This document shows, piece by piece, positions 32,479 to 41,638 of a DNA stretch of 64,000 bases. The DNA lies in contig JBGVPL010000042.1 in assembly GCA_045126975.1 (NCBI GenBank), positions 97,941 through 161,940 on the forward strand, given 5' to 3'. How positions within the stretch are numbered: the first letter of the stretch is position 1; each line of letters starts with the position of its first letter. The notes under the pieces were generated by a model that saw only the letters and a program-made list of their open reading frames with translations, did not search any database and had not been told where the DNA came from. The position numbers and the translations under genes are program-made. The stretch comes from Aphodosoma sp045126975. GTDB lineage: Bacteria > Bacteroidota > Bacteroidia > Bacteroidales > Paludibacteraceae.

Positions 32479-33884
32479 TGTTTTTTAGCGTCGATGCGTT
32501 TTGTAATTATTTCATATAAAATCAAACCGATGGCTGCGGCTACGCCGATGGCTGCAAAATAGTACCAAATATAGTGAGCATTAGCACTTGCTTCGAGCCA
32601 AGCTTCATGTGTTTCAAACAATTTTGGATCTGGACAATATTTTTGCAATAATACACCCGATAGACCAAAGCCTATGATAGATGAGAAGAATGAATCTAAT
32701 TGACTAAATCCGAGATACATACCTTCTTCGCCTTTAGGTGCTTGAAGCGAGAAATATTCCAAATAGCGTGGCGTGATAAAACATTCACATAAACCTTGCA
32801 ACATGATACCAATGACCAACATGAGTGTGATAGGGTGCATACCAAAAATAGGCTCACTACCGAGGAGATTGCCTGTTGACATCACCAATGCCGCAACTGG
32901 CACCAAAATCATACCTACTACCATAGAGGTGAGGGCAGTGTAGCGAGACATCCATTTAGTAATCAAATTAACCATCAATACTACGACTAACGGATTGACA
33001 TTGGCAATCCAACCTGGTTTTGCAGCTTCGCCTGCCATACGGATAACGTACTTAGGCATAGTAGCATACAACTGTTGTTGACACATCCAGAAACCTGATG
33101 CGATGAAGATAAATATCAATAAACGTTTGTTAGTAAGACCTTTCCATAATCCTTGCCATACTTCACGCATAGTTTTGTTCTCACCCTCGGTATTAACAGA
33201 ATGATACATGAAAATAATCAACAATAGGGCTATGAGACACAACGCAGTAGAGAAAAAGTTGACATAGATATAGGCACGCTCACCAATCCAACCACGCAAT
33301 GGGTCGATAACACATTTGCCACTGAAAGCACCTATATTGACCAAAGTATAGAAAATAGAGTAGCCACGAGCACGAGTTTCAGTAGTTGTTTCACGTGCAA
33401 CAGAGGCACGAATGAGACTACGGATAAAACTACCTCCAAAAACCATAATAAGCATGATTGGAATAACCAACCATTTTAGTGGACTCTCTTGAAGTCCGTA
33501 ATATTGATTTTCGGTGATAATATTTGAAACAAGAGCTTTTGCGCCTTCTGGAGCATCGGCATAGTGAACCAATCCAAGACCTTCAAGCATGAAAGGTAAT
33601 ATACCTAACAATAAATAACCGATTGGCATCATGATGAAGGCAATAATCATAGCTTTGCGATAACCAATCTTGTCGGCATAGGCACCTGTGAAAATTGGCA
33701 ATAGATACATCAATGCTGAAAAACCACCCGAAATAAATCCAGCTTGAATATCGCTGAATCCAAGAATATTCGATAAATAAAAAGTAATGGCTATAAAAAG
33801 CGCATAATAAGCCGTACGCTCAAGCATCTCGGCAACATTGGCTGTCCAAAAGGCAGCAGAAAATTTTAATTTTGTTTGTTGCAT
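32475..33884 (-). CDS. MFS transporter, POT/PTR-like
   Basis: 469 residues with about 12-14 hydrophobic spans. The start FWTANVAEMLERTAYYALFI and GGFSALMYLLPIFTGAYADKIGYRKA resemble proton-dependent oligopeptide transporters; R..ARG.SIFY is present in the middle. Substrate unknown; peptide or another solute. Coupled to ribF by a 4-base overlap, so riboflavin import is conceivable but unsupported. A parS match lies inside the gene at 33387-33402. Confidence 0.8.
   Translation of the reverse strand: MQQTKLKFSAAFWTANVAEMLERTAYYALFIAITFYLSNILGFSDIQAGFISGGFSALMYLLPIFTGAYADKIGYRKAMIIAFIMMPIGYLLLGILPFMLEGLGLVHYADAPEGAKALVSNIITENQYYGLQESPLKWLVIPIMLIMVFGGSFIRSLIRASVARETTTETRARGYSIFYTLVNIGAFSGKCVIDPLRGWIGERAYIYVNFFSTALCLIALLLIIFMYHSVNTEGENKTMREVWQGLWKGLTNKRLLIFIFIASGFWMCQQQLYATMPKYVIRMAGEAAKPGWIANVNPLVVVLMVNLITKWMSRYTALTSMVVGMILVPVAALVMSTGNLLGSEPIFGMHPITLMLVIGIMLQGLCECFITPRYLEYFSLQAPKGEEGMYLGFSQLDSFFSSIIGFGLSGVLLQKYCPDPKLFETHEAWLEASANAHYIWYYFAAIGVAAAIGLILYEIITKRIDAKKQ
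33387..33402. promoter_or_regulatory. parS-like site inside the MFS gene
   Basis: Minus strand TGTTGCACGTGAAACA fits TGTTNCACGTGAAACA, the ParB-binding consensus. Intragenic parS sites are common elsewhere. Confidence 0.65.
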
Positions 33885-33960
33885 TTTATTTTATTTTTTA
33901 TAATAGCTATAGTGATTATATATAGTATAACTTTACAGAGTCTTCAAAAATATTCGATTC

Positions 33961-35769
33961 TCAAGGCTTTATTTTTGCTTGAAAATAAGCGTAAATAACT
34001 GATGCTTTGGATTTTCCAACTATTTCAGAAATTTCAGTTTCAGAAGCCAAATAGATTCTTTTTACCGATTTGAAGTGTTTTAAGAGCAAATTTTTAGTTT
34101 TTTCGCCTACACCAACGATTTTATCGAGTTCAGACTGAGTTTGTGATTTACTTCGCTTATCGCGATGGAAGGTGATAGCAAAACGGTGAACCTCGTCTTG
34201 TATAGAAGCAAGAAATTTGAACAATGTGTCAGTCGGTTTCAACCCAATCGAGCGCGGTGGAAAACCAACTAACACTTCAGAGGTATGGTGCTTGTCATTT
34301 TTTGCTAAACCAGCAATGGCAATATTCAATCCTAATTCATCTTCAACAACTCGACGGACAACTTCCATCTGACCTTTACCACCATCAGTGAGAATAAGAT
34401 CTGGTAGAGTAGTGCCTTCTTCAATCATACGACTATAGCGCCGATAGACAACTTCAGCCATAGAGGCATAATCATCGGGACCAACAACTGTTTTTATAAT
34501 ATACTTGCGATAGTCTTTTTTCGATGGTTTCGCCATTTTATAAACAACACAAGCTGCCACAGCATCGCTACCCGAAATATTAGAATTATCGAAACACTCT
34601 ATATGTTGAGGTAATTTATCAAGATACAATCGCTCTTGTATCTCCTTCATCAACCGCACTTGTCGTTGTTCTGGATTTAACTTCTCACTCTGCTTATATT
34701 TATCTACACGATATTGTCTAACATTTTGAATACTAAGGTCTAAGAGTTTTTTCTTGTCACCTTTTTGAGGTATAATAAAATTAACCTTATCTAACTCAAT
34801 ATCAGGCATAAAAGGCACAATTACCTCACGTGAAATACTCTTAAATCTCTCTCGCAACTCAATTATAGCTAAAGCCAATATTTCTTCTTTTGGTTCGTCA
34901 AGTGTTTTTTTATACTCAATAGTGAAACCTTGAACTACTGAACCTCCAGCAATACGCAAAATATTGATATAAGCACTTTGTTCATCTTCATCGTAACCAA
35001 AAACATCAATATCATTATCACTTGTAGTGGTAATAACTGTTTTTGATTGATACTTTACGATTAAATCGTACTTTTCTTTAATTTTTTGAGCCTCTTCGAA
35101 CTTATATTCTGATGCCAATTGCTGCATTTGTTGCATCAAATAATCAGTAATAATATGAGAACGACCTTTAGCAATTTCACGTATTTCATCAATAAATTTT
35201 TGATATTCCTCCTGCGACTGACGCCCAACACATGGAGCTAAACAATTCTTAATATGATATTGAAGACATACATCATACTTATGCGATGAGATACCTTGTT
35301 CAGTCAAAGGATATTTGCAAGTGCGGATAGGGTAGAGCTCACGTATAAGTTCTAATAACAAATCGAGAGTCCAACTACTTGGATAAGGTCCAAAATAATC
35401 GGCACCACGCACTACATTTCGAGTTTTAAAAATACGAGGAAAAGGCTCTTTTGTGATACACAACCAAGAATAAGTTTTTCCGTCTTTCAACAAAATATTA
35501 TACCTCGGTTGATATTTTTTTATAAGATTATTTTCTAAAAGTAGAGCATCGGCTTCGGTATTTACACAAATATATTTTATATCGGCAATATTATTAACTA
35601 AAATATTAGTTTTAGCCGAATCGTGCACTTTATTAAAATACGATGAAACCCTACGTTTTAGATTTTTTGCTTTACCTACATAAATAATTTTACCATCGCT
35701 ATTGAAGTATTGATAAACTCCAGGAGTCGATGGCATAATAGAAATTATTTGTTTTAAGTGGTCTTTCAT
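33961..35769 (-). CDS. uvrC: Excinuclease ABC subunit C
   Basis: 602 residues in the family order: GIY-YIG nuclease (PGVYQYFNSDGKIIYVGKAK, about 15-35), a Cys cluster (CKYPLT..CLQYHIKNCLAPCVG), UVR motif near 205-240, the RNase H-like endonuclease (ECFDNSNISGSDAVA, ILTDGGKGQ, HRFAITFHRDKRS) and C-terminal helix-hairpin-helix repeats. UvrC makes both incisions in nucleotide excision repair. It lies upstream of the MFS gene and downstream of apt, all leftward. Confidence 0.96.
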   Translation of the reverse strand: MKDHLKQIISIMPSTPGVYQYFNSDGKIIYVGKAKNLKRRVSSYFNKVHDSAKTNILVNNIADIKYICVNTEADALLLENNLIKKYQPRYNILLKDGKTYSWLCITKEPFPRIFKTRNVVRGADYFGPYPSSWTLDLLLELIRELYPIRTCKYPLTEQGISSHKYDVCLQYHIKNCLAPCVGRQSQEEYQKFIDEIREIAKGRSHIITDYLMQQMQQLASEYKFEEAQKIKEKYDLIVKYQSKTVITTTSDNDIDVFGYDEDEQSAYINILRIAGGSVVQGFTIEYKKTLDEPKEEILALAIIELRERFKSISREVIVPFMPDIELDKVNFIIPQKGDKKKLLDLSIQNVRQYRVDKYKQSEKLNPEQRQVRLMKEIQERLYLDKLPQHIECFDNSNISGSDAVAACVVYKMAKPSKKDYRKYIIKTVVGPDDYASMAEVVYRRYSRMIEEGTTLPDLILTDGGKGQMEVVRRVVEDELGLNIAIAGLAKNDKHHTSEVLVGFPPRSIGLKPTDTLFKFLASIQDEVHRFAITFHRDKRSKSQTQSELDKIVGVGEKTKNLLLKHFKSVKRIYLASETEISEIVGKSKASVIYAYFQAKIKP

Positions 35770-35782
35770 TGTAAGTAAAGTA

Positions 35783-35845
35783 GAGACGCAAAATATTGCG
35801 TCTCTTTAATATATATTTTTTTTAGACGCAATATATTGCGTCTCT
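35783..35845. repeat. Two GAGACGCAA palindromes between apt and uvrC
   Basis: Copies at 35783-35804 and 35824-35845, each with arms AGACGCAATA/TATTGCGTCT (the first reads CAAAATATTG in the middle). Confidence 0.75.
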
Positions 35846-35849
35846 ACTA

Positions 35850-36374
35850 TTAAAAATGTACCAAAGATTCTACTTCTATTTCTGGACCAAACATTTTACG
35901 ACCTTCGAGAAAATCTAATTCAACAAGGAAGTTAACATAAATCTTTTTTACACCAAATTTTTTAACCAAATCGCATGCAGCCTTCATAGTACCACCTGTA
36001 GCAAGAAGGTCATCATGAATAAGAACTACATCGTTTTCATCAAGAGAATCGGAATGAATTTGTATCACATCTTCACCATATTCTTTACCATAAGATACTT
36101 CTATAACATCGGCAGGGAGTTTACCTTTTTTACGAATAGGCACAAAACCAACACCAAGTTTATTACCAAGTACAGGAGCCATAATAAAACCACGAGATTC
36201 AATACCTATTACTTTAGTAATACCTTTATCTTTATAAAGACGATACATTTCGTCTTCAAAAAATTTCATACAATTAGGATTTTTAAAAGCTGTTGTTAAA
36301 TCCTTAAATATAATTCCTGGAATTGGAAAATCCACTATATCGCGGATATTTGATTTTACTTCTTCGATTATCAT
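35850..36374 (-). CDS. apt: Adenine phosphoribosyltransferase
   Basis: 174 residues. Apt start pattern (DIVDFPIPGIIFKDLTTAF), GIESRGFIMAPVLG, GFVPIRKKGKLP and the PRPP-binding loop VVLIHDDLLATGGTM. Converts adenine and PRPP to AMP. Usual family length. The leader consists of TTACTAATTACTC words, then TTATTAAAAAT and ATG. Confidence 0.95.
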   Translation of the reverse strand: MIIEEVKSNIRDIVDFPIPGIIFKDLTTAFKNPNCMKFFEDEMYRLYKDKGITKVIGIESRGFIMAPVLGNKLGVGFVPIRKKGKLPADVIEVSYGKEYGEDVIQIHSDSLDENDVVLIHDDLLATGGTMKAACDLVKKFGVKKIYVNFLVELDFLEGRKMFGPEIEVESLVHF

Positions 36375-36428
36375 ATTTTTAATAATTAGTAATTAGTAAA
36401 GAGTAATTAGTAATTTTATATTTTAAAT

Positions 36429-36458
36429 AATAAAATGTTTCACGTGGAACATTTTATT
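36429..36458. promoter_or_regulatory. parS site embedded in the mnmG terminator palindrome
   Basis: The core at 36436-36451 reads TGTTTCACGTGGAACA; its complement TGTTCCACGTGAAACA equals the classical Bacillus parS. Flanking AATAAAA/TTTTATT extends it to a 30-base palindrome with one mismatch, directly after the mnmG stop, so it could also act as a terminator hairpin. Confidence 0.85.
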
Positions 36459-36461
36459 TTT

Positions 36462-38339
36462 TTAGCGACCAAGCATAACAAGGAGTACGTTTATATCATT
36501 AGGTGATATACCAGGAATACGACTTGCTTGACCAATAGTTTGAGGACGAATTTTATTTAGTTTTTGACGAGCTTCTGTTGATAAAGATTGAATAGTAGAG
36601 TAATCAAATTTATCAGATATATTTATATAATCAAGGCGTTGAAGTTTATCAGCTACCATACGTTCACGGTCTATATAACCTGAATATTTAATAAGAATTT
36701 CTGCTGCTTCGAGTATTTCTTCACGACGTGATTCTTCTATATATTCTGTCTGACGACGAAGTTCTGGTATTACATCTAAAAGATTATTTATAGTAAGTTG
36801 TGGACGTAATAAGAAATCGAAAAGACGCATTGTTTGTCGAGCTGGAGTAGAACCAACAGAAACAAGAAAATCATTTATTACATCTTGGCGAACTGAATAA
36901 TTACGAGTAAACTCTATAAAATTAGATATAGCTTCACGTTTAGAAATCATTAAATCATATCTATCACGTTTAGCTAATCCAAGTTTATAAGCTTTTTCAG
37001 TAAGACGCATATCAGCATCATCTTGACGAAGAAGAATACGATATTCAGCACGAGATGTAAACATACGATATGGTTCATCTACACCTTTAGTCACTAAATC
37101 ATCAATCAATACACCAATATATGCTTCATCACGACGAAGAATGAAAGGCTCACCACCATGACATTTTATGTGTGCGTTGACACCTGCTACTAAACCTTGT
37201 CCAGCCGCTTCTTCATAACCTGTAGTACCATTAACTTGTCCAGCAAAGAAAAGATTTTTTACTAGTTTTGTTTCGAGAGTATGATAGAGTTGAGTAGGAT
37301 CAAAAAAATCATATTCAATAGCATAACCTGGACGATAAGCTTTCATATTTTCTAATCCTGGTACAGTACGCAAAGCAGCAAACTGCACATCCATAGGAAG
37401 AGATGATGAAAAACCATTTATATAAAATTCTTGAGTATTATATCCTTCAGGTTCTATAAAAAGTTGATGCTGGTCTTTATCAGCAAAAGTAACAATTTTA
37501 GTTTCAATACTTGGACAATAACGTGGACCTATACTTTGTATCTGACCATTATAGAGAGGTGAATCTTTTAATCCACTACGAAGTATATCATGTGTAGCAT
37601 TAGAAGTAAACGTAATCCAACAAGGTTGTTGAGGAAGTGGACGAGGTTTATAGTCAAGAAATGAAAATTTATGAAAATCATTTTCACCATCTTGACGTTG
37701 TAACTTACTGAAATCTATTGAATTACCATTTATACGCACAGGTGTACCTGTCTTCATACGGTCAGTAATAAAACCTAATTCTTTTAATTGTTCAGTAACG
37801 CCAAAAGAAGAAGGTTCAGAAATACGACCTCCAACTATCTGAGTACGACCAATATGCATCAAACCATTAAGGAAAGTACCAGCTGTAAGAATAACACTAT
37901 TAGCTTGAAAATCAACACCTAACGTAGTAGTAACACCTTTTACTATATTATCTTCTATTATTAATTTTGTAACAGTATCTTGCCAAATATCAAGATTAGG
38001 AGTAGCATCAAGAATTTCACGCCACTTCATAATAAAATGCATACGATCAGATTGACTACGTGGACTCCACATAGCAGGACCTTTACTACGATTAAGCATA
38101 CGAAACTGAATAGCAGTCATATCGGTAACTATACCCATATAACCACCAAGAGCATCAATTTCACGAACAATTTGACCTTTGGCAATACCACCAACAGCAG
38201 GATTACAACTCATTTGAGCTATCTTATTCATATCCATGGTAATAAGAAGTGTCTTACTACCCATATTAGCCGAAGCACAAGCTGCTTCACAACCTGCGTG
38301 TCCTGCTCCTATTACAATAACATCATATTGAAAATTCAT
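36462..38339 (-). CDS. mnmG: tRNA U34 carboxymethylaminomethyl synthesis flavoprotein MnmG (GidA)
   Basis: 625 residues from the ATG at 38339 (MNFQYDVIVIGAGHAGCEAA). FAD-binding GAGHAG, MSCNPAVGGIAKGQIVREID, GTFLNGLMHIG, GGRISEPSSFG and the RPGYAIEYDFFDP / GTTGYEEAAGQGLVAG motifs are present, with the C-terminal helical domain ending in PGISPNDINVLLVMLGR. With MnmE it modifies wobble uridine. In many bacteria mnmG lies near oriC, and here an oriC-like gap and parS sites adjoin it. Confidence 0.96.
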   Translation of the reverse strand: MNFQYDVIVIGAGHAGCEAACASANMGSKTLLITMDMNKIAQMSCNPAVGGIAKGQIVREIDALGGYMGIVTDMTAIQFRMLNRSKGPAMWSPRSQSDRMHFIMKWREILDATPNLDIWQDTVTKLIIEDNIVKGVTTTLGVDFQANSVILTAGTFLNGLMHIGRTQIVGGRISEPSSFGVTEQLKELGFITDRMKTGTPVRINGNSIDFSKLQRQDGENDFHKFSFLDYKPRPLPQQPCWITFTSNATHDILRSGLKDSPLYNGQIQSIGPRYCPSIETKIVTFADKDQHQLFIEPEGYNTQEFYINGFSSSLPMDVQFAALRTVPGLENMKAYRPGYAIEYDFFDPTQLYHTLETKLVKNLFFAGQVNGTTGYEEAAGQGLVAGVNAHIKCHGGEPFILRRDEAYIGVLIDDLVTKGVDEPYRMFTSRAEYRILLRQDDADMRLTEKAYKLGLAKRDRYDLMISKREAISNFIEFTRNYSVRQDVINDFLVSVGSTPARQTMRLFDFLLRPQLTINNLLDVIPELRRQTEYIEESRREEILEAAEILIKYSGYIDRERMVADKLQRLDYINISDKFDYSTIQSLSTEARQKLNKIRPQTIGQASRIPGISPNDINVLLVMLGR

Positions 38340-38399
38340 AATACAAAGGTACAAAAAAATTCATAATTCATAATTCATAATTCATAATTTTTTTACTCA

Positions 38400-38640
38400 T
38401 GTAAAATTATTAACAAAAGTTATTAACAAGTATGTGAATTATGTGTGGAAAATTATTAATAAATATTTTGGCACGACTATTGCAATTACAAAAAAATTAA
38501 ATATATGAAAAAATTTTTCTAATAACAATGCACAATTGGTATAAAATTATTGTGTTTTTTTTCAACACAAAACTAACATAACTAATTTATTGAAAAATAA
38601 TAATTTAATATAAGTTACTAACATATTCCACACCATATAA
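38400..38640. other. oriC-like region (clustered DnaA-box-like sites)
   Basis: An AT-rich 395-base gap without ORF. Four DnaA-box-like 9-mers lie in 46 bases: TTATTAACA at 38407 and 38420 (+), TAATTCACA (38441-38433) and TTTTCCACA (38452-38444) on the minus strand, at 11-13-base spacing. The downstream stretch 38490-38520 is almost pure A/T. Context: mnmG, two parS sites, and parAB at 26-28 kb. The boxes are imperfect matches to TTATCCACA. Confidence 0.45.
38468..38485 (+). promoter_or_regulatory. Sigma-54 (-24/-12) promoter
   Basis: TTGGCACGACTATTGCA matches YTGGCACGRNNNTTGCW at every defined position; GG and GC are 12 bases apart as required. The start would be near 38495. No ORF of useful size follows on this strand before the opposite gene at 38735. 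Confidence 0.75.
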
Positions 38641-38734
38641 TGATTATCATTTTTTATTTATTAAAAAGAAAAAATTTAATCTAAATAATGGGATGTTTAG
38701 AGATTAGAGAGCAATTTGTAATTAATACTATACA

Positions 38735-39724
38735 TTATTCATTACAATTTGTACACATATTTATAGAACTACGATTATTAAGTACAATATTACGAAAATC
38801 ATTAGCTTTTTTATTTTTCCATATATTTTCAATAGTATCTTCTTTTATATTTCCATAAATATGTTTTTCTTGTTTGTCAAAACAACATGGAAGAATATTT
38901 TCATCAGCGGAAATTACTATACCATTCCAGGCACGAAAACATGCTTTTGAATAATCTTTTTTAATTTTCCATTCATTATTTATTTTATTATATCTACTAT
39001 ATTTATTTATTGTAGGTATAATTTCAAAATTTTCGTTTGGTGAATGAATTTGTGCCGATTTAATCGAAATTTTATCAGCTCCCCATTTAGGTGCTAATTG
39101 TTTAAATTCACTAATTTGATGTTCATTAAAACGAAAAACTATAAATTGGGCTTCGATACAAGGAGTTTTGCTTTTTAATTCTTTTTTTGTTTCTTTTAAA
39201 AACTTGATAGCTTCAATACATTTTTTTAAAGAACCACCTTTGCGATATGTTTCATAAACCTCTTGTGTAGTTCCATCTATAGAAATTATTATTCTATCAA
39301 GACCTGATTTCACAATTTCTGTTGCAATATTTTTATTTATTAGTTGTGCATTTGTAGATGTGATGGTATAAATATTGTATTGTTTAGCGTATGAAATATA
39401 TTTTGAAAAATTTTTATTGAGTAATGGTTCACCTTGAAAATAAAAAATAGCATCTAATAGAGTAGTTCCTATTTCATCCATTATTTTACAATAATTTTCA
39501 TAATTTATAAAATTATTTTTGCGATTAGTTAAATTATTTCCTACATCACATTGAGGACAGTTAAGATTGCAACGTGATGAAAGTTCAAAAGATGCAAAAG
39601 ATGGTTTACCATATACATATACTTTTTTTGTTATAAGTGATAAAATATATGAGGTAATATTTTTAATAAAATTATTAATTTTTAAGATGTTAATAAAACA
39701 TAAATATTTCATAAAATTATACAT
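38735..39724 (-). CDS. Radical SAM/SPASM domain protein
   Basis: 329 residues (ATG at 39724; ATG at 39712 is equally possible). Radical SAM cluster CNLNCPQC (about residue 53-60), then FYFQGEPLLNKNF and ISIDGTTQEVYETYRKGG, and a C-terminal SPASM-type half: ACFRAWNGIVISADENILPC, CFDKQEKHIYGNI, ENIWKN and CTNC. These enzymes modify peptides or sugars, and the substrate is unknown. The gene is markedly AT-richer than neighbours, stands alone and ends right after the last CxxC, suggesting transfer. Confidence 0.85.
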   Translation of the reverse strand: MYNFMKYLCFINILKINNFIKNITSYILSLITKKVYVYGKPSFASFELSSRCNLNCPQCDVGNNLTNRKNNFINYENYCKIMDEIGTTLLDAIFYFQGEPLLNKNFSKYISYAKQYNIYTITSTNAQLINKNIATEIVKSGLDRIIISIDGTTQEVYETYRKGGSLKKCIEAIKFLKETKKELKSKTPCIEAQFIVFRFNEHQISEFKQLAPKWGADKISIKSAQIHSPNENFEIIPTINKYSRYNKINNEWKIKKDYSKACFRAWNGIVISADENILPCCFDKQEKHIYGNIKEDTIENIWKNKKANDFRNIVLNNRSSINMCTNCNE

Positions 39725-39816
39725 TTATAATATTAAATATCAATATGTTAAATATATTTTATAATTTAGTACAATTTTTGTTGCAAATTTAGTAATAATA
39801 TTTTAATTTTTATTTG

Positions 39817-39824
39817 TATATTTG
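39817..39824 (+). promoter_or_regulatory. -7 element for the TPR lipoprotein gene
   Basis: TATATTTG fits TAnnTTTG about 80 bases before the ATG; no -33 TTTG at the expected distance. Confidence 0.35.
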
Positions 39825-39905
39825 CAAGGAATTATTTTTTAGAATATTAATATATCAAAAATATTATAATTAGATAAAAATCAATAACTTAATATTTTTT
39901 AAATT

Positions 39906-41582
39906 ATGAAAAAACAATCATTAATTTTGACTTTAGCACTTGTAGTGCTTACATTCTTTGGTTGTAAACCTCCAAAAGAATTTATTGACAGTATTACAGC
40001 TACTCCAAATCCAGCTGAATACAAAGGTGGTAAAATTGAAGTAGTATTTGAAGGTAGTTTTCCTGAAAAATACTTTGGTAAAAAAATGACTATGACAGTT
40101 GTACCTGTATTAACAACTGCAGATGGTAAAGTTTATAAAGCTGAAGCTGTAAATTACCAAGGTGAAAAAGTAAAAGATAATGATAAAATTATCAAATATA
40201 AAGTAGGAGGTAAATATTCACAAACTGCTACATGGAATTATGTAGAAGGTATGGAAAATGGTGTTATTACTCTTGAAGCATCAGGTAAATATGGTAAAAA
40301 AGAGTATATACTTGAACCAATTAAAGTTCTTGAAGGTGTAAATATTACTCCTCTTTTAGTAACTGTAAAAGCTGGTACAAATGATTTGAAAGCTGTTGTT
40401 ACTGCAGATAAATTTCAACGTATCATTGAAGAAACTACAGATGCTCAAATTAAATTCTTAGTTAATCAATCAAATATTAGTACTTCAGAAAAGAAAACAG
40501 AAGCTATTGTTAATTTGACAAAAGCTATTAAAAATGCTGTAGAAACTGAAAATAAAGAAATTAAAGGTCTTGAAATTAGTTCATACGCATCTCCAGAAGG
40601 TGAGTTTGATTGGAACGAAAAACTTTCTAATCGTCGTGGTGAAGCTTCTTCAAAATATATCAATTATGAATTGAAAAAATTGAAAGCTTCTGTAAATATT
40701 GATTCTAAATTTACAGCTGAAGACTGGGATGGTTTCCAAAAATTAGTTGAAGCTTCTTCAATTGAAGATAAAGCTGTTATTCTTCGTGTGCTTTCTATGT
40801 ACACTGATCCACAACAACGTGAACAAGAAATCAAAAATATTGCTGTAGCTTACAAAGCTATTGCTGAAGAAATTCTTCCAGAACTTCGTCGTTCAAAAAT
40901 GACATTGACAGTTAATGTAATTGGTAAATCAGATGAAGAAATTAGCAAACTTGCTAAAGAAGATGCAGCACAACTTAATGTAGAAGAACTTCTTTATGCT
41001 GCTACATTGGTAGCTGATAACGCTGAAAAAGCTGCTATCTATACTAAAGCAACTGAAATTTATGCTAACGATTATCGTTCATTCAACAACCTTGGTATGG
41101 TTCTTTATGCACAAGGTAAAGTTGATGAAGCTACTCGTTGTTTCGCTAAAGCATTAGAATTGGCTCCTAACTGTCCTAATGTAAATTACAATAATGGTCT
41201 TGTAGCTCTTGCTAAATATGATATTGCTAAAGCTGAAGAATTCTTTGGTAAAGCAGGTGGCGTAGGTAAAGATCTTGATTATGCTAATGGTGCAATTGCT
41301 ATTTTGAAAGGTAACTACAAAAAAGCTGCTGATTTGTTTGGTGGTGCTGCAACTAATAATGCTGCTCTTGCTAACATTCTTAACAAAAACAATGGTGCTG
41401 CTCGTAAAGCATTAGAAAATGTTGCTAATCCAAATGCTATGACAGCTTATTTGAAAGCTATTGTTGCTGCTCGTACTAACAACGCTGCTGAATATGAAGC
41501 AAATATTGCTGAAGCTTCTAAATGCGCTAAACTTGCAGAACGTGCTAAAACTGACGTTGAATTTGTAAACGTACGCAAATAA
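39906..41582 (+). CDS. OmpA-like/TPR lipoprotein, probably highly expressed
   Basis: 558 residues. Lipobox FFGC (Cys20). N-terminal beta-rich region (about 25-160), an OmpA-like segment (about 215-245: LEISSYASPEGEFDWNEKLSNRRGEA), then TPR repeats (about 375-480: FNNLGMVLYAQGKVDEATRCFAKALEL). Strong bias to GCT/GAA/AAA codons suggests high expression. Similar lipoproteins in Bacteroidales are abundant outer-membrane components, possibly tethering peptidoglycan. Function not proven. A strong bidirectional terminator follows. Confidence 0.8.
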   Translation: MKKQSLILTLALVVLTFFGCKPPKEFIDSITATPNPAEYKGGKIEVVFEGSFPEKYFGKKMTMTVVPVLTTADGKVYKAEAVNYQGEKVKDNDKIIKYKVGGKYSQTATWNYVEGMENGVITLEASGKYGKKEYILEPIKVLEGVNITPLLVTVKAGTNDLKAVVTADKFQRIIEETTDAQIKFLVNQSNISTSEKKTEAIVNLTKAIKNAVETENKEIKGLEISSYASPEGEFDWNEKLSNRRGEASSKYINYELKKLKASVNIDSKFTAEDWDGFQKLVEASSIEDKAVILRVLSMYTDPQQREQEIKNIAVAYKAIAEEILPELRRSKMTLTVNVIGKSDEEISKLAKEDAAQLNVEELLYAATLVADNAEKAAIYTKATEIYANDYRSFNNLGMVLYAQGKVDEATRCFAKALELAPNCPNVNYNNGLVALAKYDIAKAEEFFGKAGGVGKDLDYANGAIAILKGNYKKAADLFGGAATNNAALANILNKNNGAARKALENVANPNAMTAYLKAIVAARTNNAAEYEANIAEASKCAKLAERAKTDVEFVNVRK

Positions 41583-41600
41583 TTAATAATTGATAATAAT

Positions 41601-41638
41601 AAAAAAGGTTGACTCTTATTTTTGAGTCAACCTTTTTT
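41601..41638. terminator. Bidirectional terminator
   Basis: AAAAAAGGTTGACTC pairs with GAGTCAACCTTTTTT; it serves the lipoprotein gene and the convergent GT2 gene, whose stop overlaps it. Confidence 0.88.

Noticed and set aside
34820..34845. CACGTG core inside uvrC as a third parS
   Set aside because: Only about 11 of 16 positions match the consensus, against 15-16 for the two accepted sites.
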